Positions 51,968 to 60,900 of a stretch of DNA of 64,000 nt are shown here, piece after piece. Where the stretch lies: positions 4,278,001-4,342,000 of the forward strand of contig NZ_JAGRPV010000001.1 in NCBI RefSeq assembly GCF_030014955.1. The letters run 5' to 3'. Position 1 is the stretch's first letter; every line of letters begins with the position of its first letter. A program made the position numbers and the translations under genes. Under the pieces are notes generated by a model. The model searched no databases and was not told the DNA's origin. It worked only from the letters and a program-made list of their open reading frames with translations. This stretch comes from Cohnella hashimotonis. Lineage in GTDB: Bacteria > Bacillota > Bacilli > Paenibacillales > Paenibacillaceae.

Positions 51968-54412
51968 TTAAACGTAATCTAGCGTCTTGACTTCATTTAA
52001 ACAGACGGCTTTGACGTTTGCGCCTTGCGGCAGTCCGCCTTTGAGCACAATGTCCCGCTTTTCGCCCGCGCGCAGGTCGAAGTAGTTGTCCGAGAGCGTG
52101 CCGGGCAGATCGATAAGACCCACGTCCTTGGCAAAAGTGTCCGTTGTCAGCGTGAAGCGCGTATCGCCGTTTGCCAGCGTCTCCTGTTCGACCTGGACGG
52201 CTGCCGGCTTGAGCGCAAGCTGATGGGGCTTGCCCAACAGGTACGTATTCACGATCAAGGCGGTCTCGCCCTGATACAGGCTCACGCAGACGATCGTCCT
52301 TGCCGCATCGAAGCCGGCCACGGAGAACGTGCCGATGCGCGTCGACCGGTGCCCCGTTACTTGCACTTCGTTCACGACGGACTGTACGACGCTGTCCGTG
52401 TCCAGATCGTACAACTCGACCACGATGCGTCCTTCGAAGTCGCCGTGATCGTGGATCAGGTACAGCTCGGCTTCATCCTGGCCAGGCGTAATCTTCGCAT
52501 ACGCATTTGGCGACTGGAAGCTGCGTTTCATATAGAAATAAGAAGGCTTGTGCACCTTGGCGTAGTCGACGAGCGCCCAGCTAATGGACGGCCACAGGTC
52601 GCTCCACTGCCAGATGAGCGCGCCGGACGTATCCGGCATCCGGGACACCCAGTGCTCGACGCCGAACCGAAGCGCGTTGGCCTGCAGAAGCTGGTTGACG
52701 TATACGAACTGGTCCTTCGATGCGGGCAGCTTGTAATCGCCGACCGTATAATAGAACAAGCGCTGAATGCCGTGAGGCGCCTTCTGCATCGCGTCCAGCT
52801 TCGGATCGCGCAGCGTGCAGCTTGGATCGACGAGATCCAGCAGGTAATTCGAAGGGTAGGACTGCATCCCGAATTCGGAAAGGAATCGGCCGTTCACCTC
52901 GCGGTACTCCTCGTACGGATGGGTCTGCCCCCATACGAACCAGGAGTGCAGGTCGCCGTAGTTGCCTTCCAGCTTCGTATGGTCGAACGTAAGCGAGTAC
53001 GGGCTCGAAGGCCAGTAAGGACGCAGCGTGTCGACCGCGCATGCATCGTGCAGCACCTCGAAATACAGCTTTTCGCCGTAGCCGTGCAAGCGGCGGGCGC
53101 GGCTGCGCTCGACGAAAACCTGGTTCTCGTTGTTGCCGCACCAGAGCACGATGCTCGGATGGCTGCCGAACTCGGAGATGACGTAGTCGGCTTCCTTGCG
53201 TACGAGCGCGCTGAACGCGTCGTCGTCCGGATAGTCGCCGCACGCGAACATGAAGTCCTGCCACACCATGACGCCGAGCCGGTCGCAGGCATCGAAGAAG
53301 TCGTGGTTCTCGTACGTGCCGCCGCCCCAGACGCGAATCATGTTCATATTGGCTGCCGCGATGCGTTCGATCTCAACCTCGTACTCTTCCTTGGTGTCGA
53401 GATTCGGGAACAGCTTGAGCGGAATCCAGTTGATCCCCTTGCATAGCACGGGAATGCCGTTGACCTGTATGATAAACTTGCGGCCCTGCTTGTCGTAAGG
53501 CATATCGATGCGAATCTCGCGCAAGCCGACCGCGCGGGACATCGTCGCAACCGGTTCCCCGCCTTCGTCGAGCACGGAAGCCTCCAAGCGGTACAGCGCC
53601 TGCTCGCCGTGGCCGAGCGGGTACCAACGCTTCGGCTGCGAGATCTCAAGCGCCGCTTCGTACGTGCCGGTACCCGCTTCCAGGCTGACGCGTTCGCTCC
53701 GCTCGGCGACGACCGTCTCGCCGTCGAAGATCCGGTAGCGAAGCGCGGCCTCCACAGCTTCCGGGCCGGCGGCGGATACTTTGAACGATGCGTTTACGAT
53801 CGCCTTGCGGTCCGTCAGATGCGTGATCGCATAGCCGAGGCTGTCGGTACGCACAACGTCGTAGGCTTCGATCGACACCGGCTTGTGAATGCCGACGGTC
53901 ACGACTTTGGCGCCCCAGTCCCAACCATAGCCGTATTGCGCCTTGCGGCCGAACAGCCGCGCAGGTATGCCGTTCCACAGGTTCAAAGGTTCGCCGAACG
54001 CAGCTTCCTTTTCCTTCAGCGTCTTCGTCGGCGAGGCAATGCGGACACTCAATACGTTGTTTGCCTGCGCGATCCCCTTGATATCGAAGCGATAAGCGAT
54101 AAACATATTTTCAGTCGTGCCCAGCGCCCGGCCGTTCAGGGCGACTTCGGCGTAAGTGTCGACGCCCTCCAGCACCAACTCGATCGCGTCGCGCGACAGT
54201 TCGTCCTCGCCTAACGCGAATTCGCGGGCATAGGTCCAGTCGTCGAATTCGACCCACTCGATTTTCGGCTCGAACAGCGTATCGTATTCATTGGCAAGCA
54301 CGCCCTGCTCCATCAGATCCTTTTGCACGAATCCAGGCACGATCGCCTTGTAGCACTCGCCGGTGCGCTCGTTCGAGAGCTCCCAGCTTCCGTTCAACAA
54401 CAACGTGGTCAT
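51968..54412 (-). CDS. glycoside hydrolase family 2 beta-mannosidase
   Basis: 814 residues, cytosolic (no signal peptide). Domains: N-terminal jelly roll (1-180), immunoglobulin-like (about 190-290), TIM barrel (about 295-600) and C-terminal Ig-like domain. Catalytic acid/base E429 in WCGNNENQVF and nucleophile E513 in LSEFGMQSYPS match GH2 beta-mannosidases. Cleaves terminal beta-mannose from manno-oligosaccharides after import. The upstream AraC regulator may control it. Confidence 0.94.
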   Translation of the reverse strand: MTTLLLNGSWELSNERTGECYKAIVPGFVQKDLMEQGVLANEYDTLFEPKIEWVEFDDWTYAREFALGEDELSRDAIELVLEGVDTYAEVALNGRALGTTENMFIAYRFDIKGIAQANNVLSVRIASPTKTLKEKEAAFGEPLNLWNGIPARLFGRKAQYGYGWDWGAKVVTVGIHKPVSIEAYDVVRTDSLGYAITHLTDRKAIVNASFKVSAAGPEAVEAALRYRIFDGETVVAERSERVSLEAGTGTYEAALEISQPKRWYPLGHGEQALYRLEASVLDEGGEPVATMSRAVGLREIRIDMPYDKQGRKFIIQVNGIPVLCKGINWIPLKLFPNLDTKEEYEVEIERIAAANMNMIRVWGGGTYENHDFFDACDRLGVMVWQDFMFACGDYPDDDAFSALVRKEADYVISEFGSHPSIVLWCGNNENQVFVERSRARRLHGYGEKLYFEVLHDACAVDTLRPYWPSSPYSLTFDHTKLEGNYGDLHSWFVWGQTHPYEEYREVNGRFLSEFGMQSYPSNYLLDLVDPSCTLRDPKLDAMQKAPHGIQRLFYYTVGDYKLPASKDQFVYVNQLLQANALRFGVEHWVSRMPDTSGALIWQWSDLWPSISWALVDYAKVHKPSYFYMKRSFQSPNAYAKITPGQDEAELYLIHDHGDFEGRIVVELYDLDTDSVVQSVVNEVQVTGHRSTRIGTFSVAGFDAARTIVCVSLYQGETALIVNTYLLGKPHQLALKPAAVQVEQETLANGDTRFTLTTDTFAKDVGLIDLPGTLSDNYFDLRAGEKRDIVLKGGLPQGANVKAVCLNEVKTLDYV

Positions 54413-54554
54413 GTCTTTTGCTCCTAATCCCGATTGGTTCGATATTGTTATTCTTGCCCTATTGTACCTTATCCGAATCGTAAAGTTTAGGCTAATTGTT
54501 ATTGTAATTTGACTATTGAATTCAAAAATAATAGTTTACAAAAAGATTGAAACG

Positions 54555-54583
54555 TCTAAGCCCCCGTCCGATGGACGAGGGCT
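54555..54583 (-). terminator. possible terminator of the AraC gene
   Basis: Minus strand AGCCCTCGTCC-atc-GGACGGGGGCT stem with a weak U tract (TAGACGTTTC). Confidence 0.55.
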
Positions 54584-54632
54584 GGATACGGGACAATTGG
54601 CGGCCCGACTTTGCAGCAGGAATGCCTGATTA

Positions 54633-55325
54633 TTAAACTTGGCCCGCCGTCATCGTTTTCGTTTTCCTACGCTGCACTCTGAGCGAGCGTACGTACTCCA
54701 TCGGCTCGACTTTGTATTTGTCCTTGAACATCTGAACGAGGTGCCGCGGACTGATCTTGGACAACCCGGCAAGCCGCTTGACGGACAGCGGTTCATAGTA
54801 GTGCTGCTCGATATACGTCCGCAAATGCTCCAACGCAATATTTAGCTCGTCGCTGGGCTCGGCCATCCACTCGTTGAACATGCGATGAAGCAGCTCCTGG
54901 AACATGAATTGGCTTCGGAAGCGCTCCAGTCCGCTCTGCCCGGTTATGCTGCCATAAGCGGCACGGCACATCGCGGAGAGCGATACCGGGGGGATGCGCA
55001 CAGGCTTGCCCGCTTGGGGCATCGGCCGGAGCTCCGTCCGCGACTCGCCGGCGGAATCCCCGCTCCGGTCGCGCATCACGTCGAAGTAAAACAAATATAG
55101 CTCCATTGGCCCGTCGCCCTCTGGCAAAAGCGTTATCGATCCGCCCGGCTCCGCGACATAGATCGTCCCTTCTTCGACGCCGAACGCCTGGCCGTCGGCG
55201 AGCAGTACGCCGCATCCTTCCGTTACCGAGAGCAGCGTATAGGATCCCCTGCCCGGAGAAATGGAAATACCCGCTTGAGCGCTTTTTTTGGCGACGCGCC
55301 TAGCCTTTCTGAGCTTAAACCACAA
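54633..55325 (-). CDS. truncated AraC family regulator, Btr-like, under Fur control
   Basis: 230 residues. The N-terminal cupin-like domain (about 20-110, GISISPGRGSYTLLSVTEGCGVLLADGQAF) resembles the siderophore-sensing AraC regulators such as Btr. The C-terminal DNA-binding domain has the first HTH (LSVKRLAGLSKISPRHLVQMFKDKYKVEPMEYVRSLRVQR) but ends just where the second HTH should start. The gene is preceded by a consensus promoter with a Fur box in its spacer. No siderophore-transport gene is in the window, so it may be a decayed remnant or a regulator that binds DNA with one HTH. Confidence 0.85.
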   Translation of the reverse strand: MWFKLRKARRVAKKSAQAGISISPGRGSYTLLSVTEGCGVLLADGQAFGVEEGTIYVAEPGGSITLLPEGDGPMELYLFYFDVMRDRSGDSAGESRTELRPMPQAGKPVRIPPVSLSAMCRAAYGSITGQSGLERFRSQFMFQELLHRMFNEWMAEPSDELNIALEHLRTYIEQHYYEPLSVKRLAGLSKISPRHLVQMFKDKYKVEPMEYVRSLRVQRRKTKTMTAGQV

Positions 55326-55422
55326 ATGATCGAGGTCCTTCCACCCGTCAGCCTGCAGAATGCTCCCCTCCTTTGCTTAGCCGTCTGAAGGCTCTTTTCG
55401 GCACGATGGCTTCTTTACCCCT

Positions 55423-55451
55423 ATTTTATTGATAATGATTCTCATTGTCAA
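55423..55451 (-). promoter_or_regulatory. Fur-box promoter of the AraC gene
   Basis: Minus strand TTGACA (55446-55451), 17-base spacer, TAAAAT (55423-55428). The Fur box GATAATGATTCTCATTGTC (plus 55431-55449; 17 of 19 on the minus strand against the palindromic consensus) fills the spacer and overlaps -35. Iron-replete repression expected. Confidence 0.88.
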
Positions 55452-55513
55452 ATTTGGACCTGCGCCTGATTGTCGTTCTCCACGGCGTAACACTTCTGTC
55501 CTTCGCATTCCAT

Positions 55514-55576
55514 AAAAAACACCCCTTAAAATTCATTGGTGATACCCAAAGGGCCCAATGTCTACTTTAAGGGGTG
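55514..55576 (-). terminator. terminator of the oxidoreductase genes
   Basis: Minus strand CACCCCTTAAA and TTTAAGGGGTG enclosing CATTGG/CCAATG, followed by TTTTTTATG. A long stem, about 63 bases in all. Confidence 0.8.
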
Positions 55577-55636
55577 CCGCTCAAATTCGTTCTTGGAAAG
55601 TTTTATCGCAGGCAATCTTTACCGTTCGGAACAAGC

Positions 55637-56656
55637 TCATCCGATCCGCTCCCGTTCGGCCCGCTCTCGCTCGGCGGACGACGGCACCTCGCGCTCCTTG
55701 CCCGTTTCCGCGGAGCGATAGATCTCTTCGATGACGGCGACGACGCTCCGCGAGTAGGCCATCGAACAGGCCGGCTCGCGTCCGTCCCGGATGTACCGGT
55801 GCAGATCGTCGAGCTGAAGCTTGAAGGCGTCGGCGTCGGTCGCTACCGGGATCTCCCGGAAATTGCCGCCGTCGCTCACCCGCAGTCCTTCGCGGGGATT
55901 GAGTTTCAGGATGCCGCCCGTAAAGATGAATTCAGTCTCGTCCTTCGGCGCGCCGGGATAACCGGATTGCGACAGCACCGCAGGCAGGCCGTGCTCGTTT
56001 TCCAGAAAGGCGATGCCGCCTCCCTCCACGTCGCCCCGCGTGCCGTAGCGGCTGACGGCAGCCTTGACGTTGACGATGCGCCCTCCGCCGAGCCACTGGA
56101 TCTTGTCGACGGAATGCGCGCCGAGGTTCGCCAGTATGCCTCCGCCAGCCTTTGCTTTCTCGAAAAACCAGTCCGCCCTCGCCTCGCTGAAATAATGGAA
56201 ATCGCGCGTATCGCGTATCATCGCGAGCGTGCCCAATCGGCCGCTGTCGATCACTTCCTTGGCCGCGAGATTGATGGCGAGATAGTGCTGGGTATGACCG
56301 ACCATAACGCGGCTGCCTCCCGCCAGCGATGCGCCGATAATCTCGTCGCATTCCCGAACATTGAGCGCCATCGGCTTTTCCAGCAGCATATGGCAGCCCC
56401 TCGCCGCGCAGAAGACGGCCGCTTCCCGGTGGAGGAAGTGCGGCAGTACGATAATCGCCGCATCGGGTTTCTCTTTCTCCACCATCTCCCGGTAATCGCC
56501 GTACGCGCGCAGCCCGTAGATCGCTGCCAATCCCTCCGCTCGTTCCGTCGCCAGATCGGCTACGGCTACGGCCTTAAACGCCGGATGAAGCCGCAGCGCT
56601 TCCAGATGATGTCCGGCGATCGCGCCGCCGCCGATCAATACTACCCGATAGGACAT
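55637..56656 (-). CDS. Gfo/Idh/MocA family oxidoreductase
   Basis: 339 residues. Rossmann start VLIGGGAIAGHHLEALR, then LPHFLHREAAVFCAARGCHMLLEKPMALN (the EKP motif lysine is catalytic) and the GGILANLGAHSVDKIQWLGGG segment. NAD(P)-dependent dehydrogenase on sugars or inositols, substrate unknown. The ATG 56656 has AAAGGAGAGATAG upstream. It follows its paralogue by 26 bases in one operon. Confidence 0.92.
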   Translation of the reverse strand: MSYRVVLIGGGAIAGHHLEALRLHPAFKAVAVADLATERAEGLAAIYGLRAYGDYREMVEKEKPDAAIIVLPHFLHREAAVFCAARGCHMLLEKPMALNVRECDEIIGASLAGGSRVMVGHTQHYLAINLAAKEVIDSGRLGTLAMIRDTRDFHYFSEARADWFFEKAKAGGGILANLGAHSVDKIQWLGGGRIVNVKAAVSRYGTRGDVEGGGIAFLENEHGLPAVLSQSGYPGAPKDETEFIFTGGILKLNPREGLRVSDGGNFREIPVATDADAFKLQLDDLHRYIRDGREPACSMAYSRSVVAVIEEIYRSAETGKEREVPSSAERERAERERIG

Positions 56657-56682
56657 CGCTATCTCTCCTTTCGCGAACGGCA

Positions 56683-57717
56683 TCAGAAGCCGAGACCGCC
56701 CAAATCCGCCACCTTGCCTTCCCGCTCGGCCTCGTAGAGCCGCCAGATGACCCGCAGTCCTTCGAGGCTCGTACGTCCGTCCGTCAGCGGCTTCGTTCCG
56801 TTTTGGATGCACGACAGAAAATGCTCGATCTCGAAATGCGTGTATTTGCCGCCCGATTCGTCTTCCATAAGCAGCTCCGTCTCCGATGCGTTTTCCATAT
56901 TGGCGTTTTCCGGCCGTATATTCGTATGCGCGTACAGCTTGCGCTCCGAGATATGCGCCTCCAGCATGCCTTCCGTGCAATGCGCGTGGATGCTGTAGCC
57001 GAGCCGCGTTCCCCGCGCTCCCCACGTACCGAAGTGATAGCCGAGCGCGCCGCTCTCGAAGGCGATCGCCACGTTGCTCGTCCCTTCCTTTTCCATCCAC
57101 GGCGTACCGAAGTTCGTCCCCAGATGCGTGCCGCGGACCGGCTTGCCCATGAACCACAGCATCAGATCGATGTAGTGGCAGCCATGGCTGAAAAACTGCC
57201 CGCCGCCCAGACGATCGGCCGACAGCCCCCAGTGCCCTTCCGGATAATGCGTATACTGCTCCGTCCAGATAGACAGCTGGAACAGTTCTCCGTAAGTCTT
57301 GGCGTCGATCAGCTCCTTCAACTTGACGACCAGCGGCCAGAAGCGGACCGGATAGGCCGTCATCAGCACTTTATTCGCTTCTTCCGACGCCCGGATCAAT
57401 TCGAGACACTCGGCCTCCGTATTGCACATCGGCTTCTCCATCAGCACGTGCTTGCCCTCCTGCAGGAAATACATGCCCGCTTCGTAGTGAAGATCGTGCG
57501 GCAGCACGACGAGGACGGCGTCCACGAGCTCGGTCAGCTCGCGATAGTCCTCCACCGCGACCGGCGCGCCGTACAGCTCCGCCGCTTTCTCCGCCCGCTC
57601 GCGCACGATGTCGCATGTCGCCGCGACCTCCATCCGGTCGGACAGCTTATGAAAGCCGAGCGCATGCGTATCCGACATGCCGCCGCACCCGATAATGCCA
57701 AGCCTGATTTTGCTCAT
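56683..57717 (-). CDS. Gfo/Idh/MocA family oxidoreductase
   Basis: 344 residues. Rossmann start RLGIIGCGGMSDTHALGF, catalytic-lysine motif HVLMEKPMCNTEAECLEL and substrate-binding GGGQFFSHGCHYIDLMLWFMGKPVRGTHLG. Similar to, but clearly distinct from, the next gene. Likely acts on a monosaccharide released by the glycan enzymes of the region; this is inferred from neighbourhood only. Confidence 0.93.
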   Translation of the reverse strand: MSKIRLGIIGCGGMSDTHALGFHKLSDRMEVAATCDIVRERAEKAAELYGAPVAVEDYRELTELVDAVLVVLPHDLHYEAGMYFLQEGKHVLMEKPMCNTEAECLELIRASEEANKVLMTAYPVRFWPLVVKLKELIDAKTYGELFQLSIWTEQYTHYPEGHWGLSADRLGGGQFFSHGCHYIDLMLWFMGKPVRGTHLGTNFGTPWMEKEGTSNVAIAFESGALGYHFGTWGARGTRLGYSIHAHCTEGMLEAHISERKLYAHTNIRPENANMENASETELLMEDESGGKYTHFEIEHFLSCIQNGTKPLTDGRTSLEGLRVIWRLYEAEREGKVADLGGLGF

Positions 57718-57911
57718 CGCTACTCACCTTTCGACGCTGGTCTGGTTATTGCCTACCTCCTACTTTAGGCAATCCCCTGCAGACCCAAAAGCGACGAAAC
57801 CGACCTTTGGTTGCCTTTTAAGACTTCTTCGGCATCAGCGACTTCCGCGGTTCCAGGGCTAATTTGGGGCTTTACGCTATCGTCGGCCGCCCGCAGGCAG
57901 CGGCAGGAGCG
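57718..57911. other. intergenic between lyase-like gene and oxidoreductase operon
   Basis: About 194 bases. TTTAGGCAATCCCC and GGTTGCCTTTTAAG fragments are present, but no confident terminator for the giant gene or promoter for the oxidoreductases was identified. Confidence 0.3.
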
Positions 57912-60900
57912 CTACGGCGTCAGCGTGGCGCCCGGATCGGTCACCGTTTGCGTTACGACGCCGTTTTCGCTGCGGATATAAGCCTTCGCTCCGTTGTAGG
58001 AATAGCTGCCGAATTGCCTGGTCGTGCCGCTGCCGTCATGCGAGATGAGATACGTGTCGGTATACGTATGACCTCCGTCCGTAATCGTCATTTGCAGTCC
58101 AGACGCCTGCGTCGGCGAAAGCGTCGTCCCGTTCTCGGAGACGCCGAGCCGGGTGACGGTCACCTTGGGCGACATCCCCTTCGCGCCCGGATAGAGAATC
58201 GTATCGTAAAAGGCGTTGCCCGTCGCCGTTTTGACGATTTTGATATAGGGCGCCTTCTCGTACCGGCCGGCATTGTAATACACCCAGCCGGTATAGGCGT
58301 CGACCGAAGCGACGGCGCCCGGATCCGCGGGGACGATCGTCATATTGTTATGAATGCTGCCGACGAAGCCGATGTTGTCCACATCGATCGTGCCCGTTGC
58401 GCTGCCGCCGTTGCGCTCCACCCGCAGCTCGAGCGACTTGACCTGCGGTTCGCCCATGACGATGGCCGGGTTCGCTTCAAGCGTGAAGTCGCTCCAGGGG
58501 AAGTAGACGGTGTTCCACCCCGTCGAGGCGAGCGAGATTGCCGGCGAGATGTAGCCGTTCAGCAGCAGCCGCAGCTTGTTGTTCGCGTCCCCGTTGCCCT
58601 TGACGCGCAGCGACACGCCCGCGTACAGCCCGTTCGTGGCGATATAGCTGCCGGTCTTCAGCGCGGCGGACTTCGTCGCGCCGGCGCCCATGGAGAAGCT
58701 AAGCTTCAGCGCGTTCGCCCCTTCGAACTTGTTCGCCGAATCGAGGGAGAGCGTCATCGCCGAATCGGCCGCCGACCAGGTGTCCAGCCCCACATCGAAC
58801 GTATCCTTCTCCTGGTAATAATCGAAGAATCCCAGCTCGTCGATCTGCACGACCGGATTCAAGGCCGTCGAAGACGATCGGATGAAGCGCGTCTCGACGA
58901 AATTAACCTGCTTGACGTCCGCCGACGTGAGCGCCAGCGACGTATTGCTCGCGTTAACGAAGCTGCTCCAGGGCAGGTAGTACAGCCGCCAGCCGGAATA
59001 GTTCATCGTATAGCTCTGCTTCAGTCGCCAGACGTTGGTCGCGGTCCCGTTCGTCGTGCTCAAGTAAAAGGTGAAGTTGATCGGCGTGCCCGTACCTTTG
59101 ACCGCAAGCACCGCACCGCCCGTCTTCGAGGCGTCGTAGCTTTGCGTCTTGCGGATGTAGTCGAAGTCGCTGGAGGTGCCTCCCGCCGGGAAGGAGAGCG
59201 TGTACTTCAGGCTCTTCGCGCCCGAATAGGAAGAGGTGGTGTCGATCGCTGGCGAGCTCAGCCTGCCGGTCCAGCCGCTCAGGCTGCCGTCTTCGAAATT
59301 CGCGATGCGCTGCGATTCGAAGTTGTCGATATCGTAGAAGTCGTAGAAGCGGATATCGTCAAAATACACGGTGCCGGCTCCGGTGCCCTGAAAGTGAAAG
59401 TCGACCGACGTAATGCCCGTCGCCTGCCCCGGTCCCATCGCGATCGTACTGTCGGTTTCTTTCGCGAACGTCCGCCACGGAAGGGTGAATTGCTTCCAGC
59501 CCGTATAGTTCAGCGACAGCGTCTGGCCATAAATCCAGTTGCCAGACGAGGTGAGCAGGTACGGCTTGATGGCATCCGCGCTGGCGTTGCCCTTGATCCA
59601 CACGGAGATCCCGGAGACGGCGGTCGCGTTGTAAGGCGCGTTTTTGCGGAACCAGTTGCTGCCGAGCGCCAGATTGTAATCGACCTTCAAGCCCCGCTGC
59701 CCCTCGTACTTCTCCGTATCGACGTTCGCGATCGTCGTGTAGGCCGATTTCGTGTAGGCGGACAGCGAATTGACCTCAAAGTTGTCGATCGTATCGTTCA
59801 CCTCGATCGCCTTGGTCGTCGCGTTCACCGAGATCGCGGACGGCGAGAAGTGAAACTGCTGCGAATACGTATGCGAAACTGCCGGATCCGTCGGCGTCAG
59901 CAGGTCGTTCATGATCCAGTAGTTCGGCTTGGCAAAATAAACGTTGCGCTCGGCAGCGAACGGCGCCCGGTTGGCGGCGATCGGCGTATCCAGGCTGCTG
60001 TAGTCGACGCTTGCCGCCGCAAAATCGTGGCTCGCGTCGGTCTCCCAGGCTTTCTCAACCGGCGTCGGATACTGCGAATTGACGTAGTTGTCCATGAACA
60101 CCGTATTGTGCGCATTGTAGACGAAGTAGGAGGGATAGTTCTCCCAGTCGGAATAATTGCCCTTGCCGGGATCGACGATCATCGGTTCCCCGTTCGATTC
60201 GGCAATGATGTTCAGCTGGTCTCGGTGATAATGTCCCGCCAGATAAGGCGCCGCGTCAAAAACGAAGTAGTGGCCGTCGTTCCAGCCCGTGCGCATCGCA
60301 TAATACTTGGCATCGTCCAGCCGGACCGAGGTGAAGCTCGGCACGGTGGACGTCATGTTGGCCAGATTGGCCTGCGTAGCGGAGGAGAGCGACCAGAAGT
60401 AGGCGCTATTGATTTTATTGTCGCTCAAATACTTGAAGTCTCCCCGGCTGTATAGCGCGGCCCCGAGCGAGAGCAGCGAACGGCGGTTGAACGGCTGGCT
60501 GTCGCTGATCGGCGGCGTGTTGCCCTTCGGATCCATCATCTTCATATCGACTTCGAACATTTTTTCCAGCTTTGCGTCCATGGCGGGCGAGAACGGGTCG
60601 CCGCCGATGTCGCCGAGCGACTTCATCCGGAAAAACGTCTCGATCATCCATTCGTGGTAGCCGAACGTCAGCTCCTTGAAGAAGCCGTCGCTCAGCACGC
60701 CGTCGTCCAGCTGCTCCTGCAGAAACGCTTTGGCGCGGGCGTTCCAGTCGGCGGCATGCGCGAACTCGGGGAACATGACCGAGGCCGCATACAGTCCGTA
60801 GCATTCGATGATCTGCATATTGCCGGGGCGATACGCGCCCTCGTAGCCGTACAAATATTCCGCTTGATCGAGCAGCGATTGAAGGAACAGGTAGTTGTCC

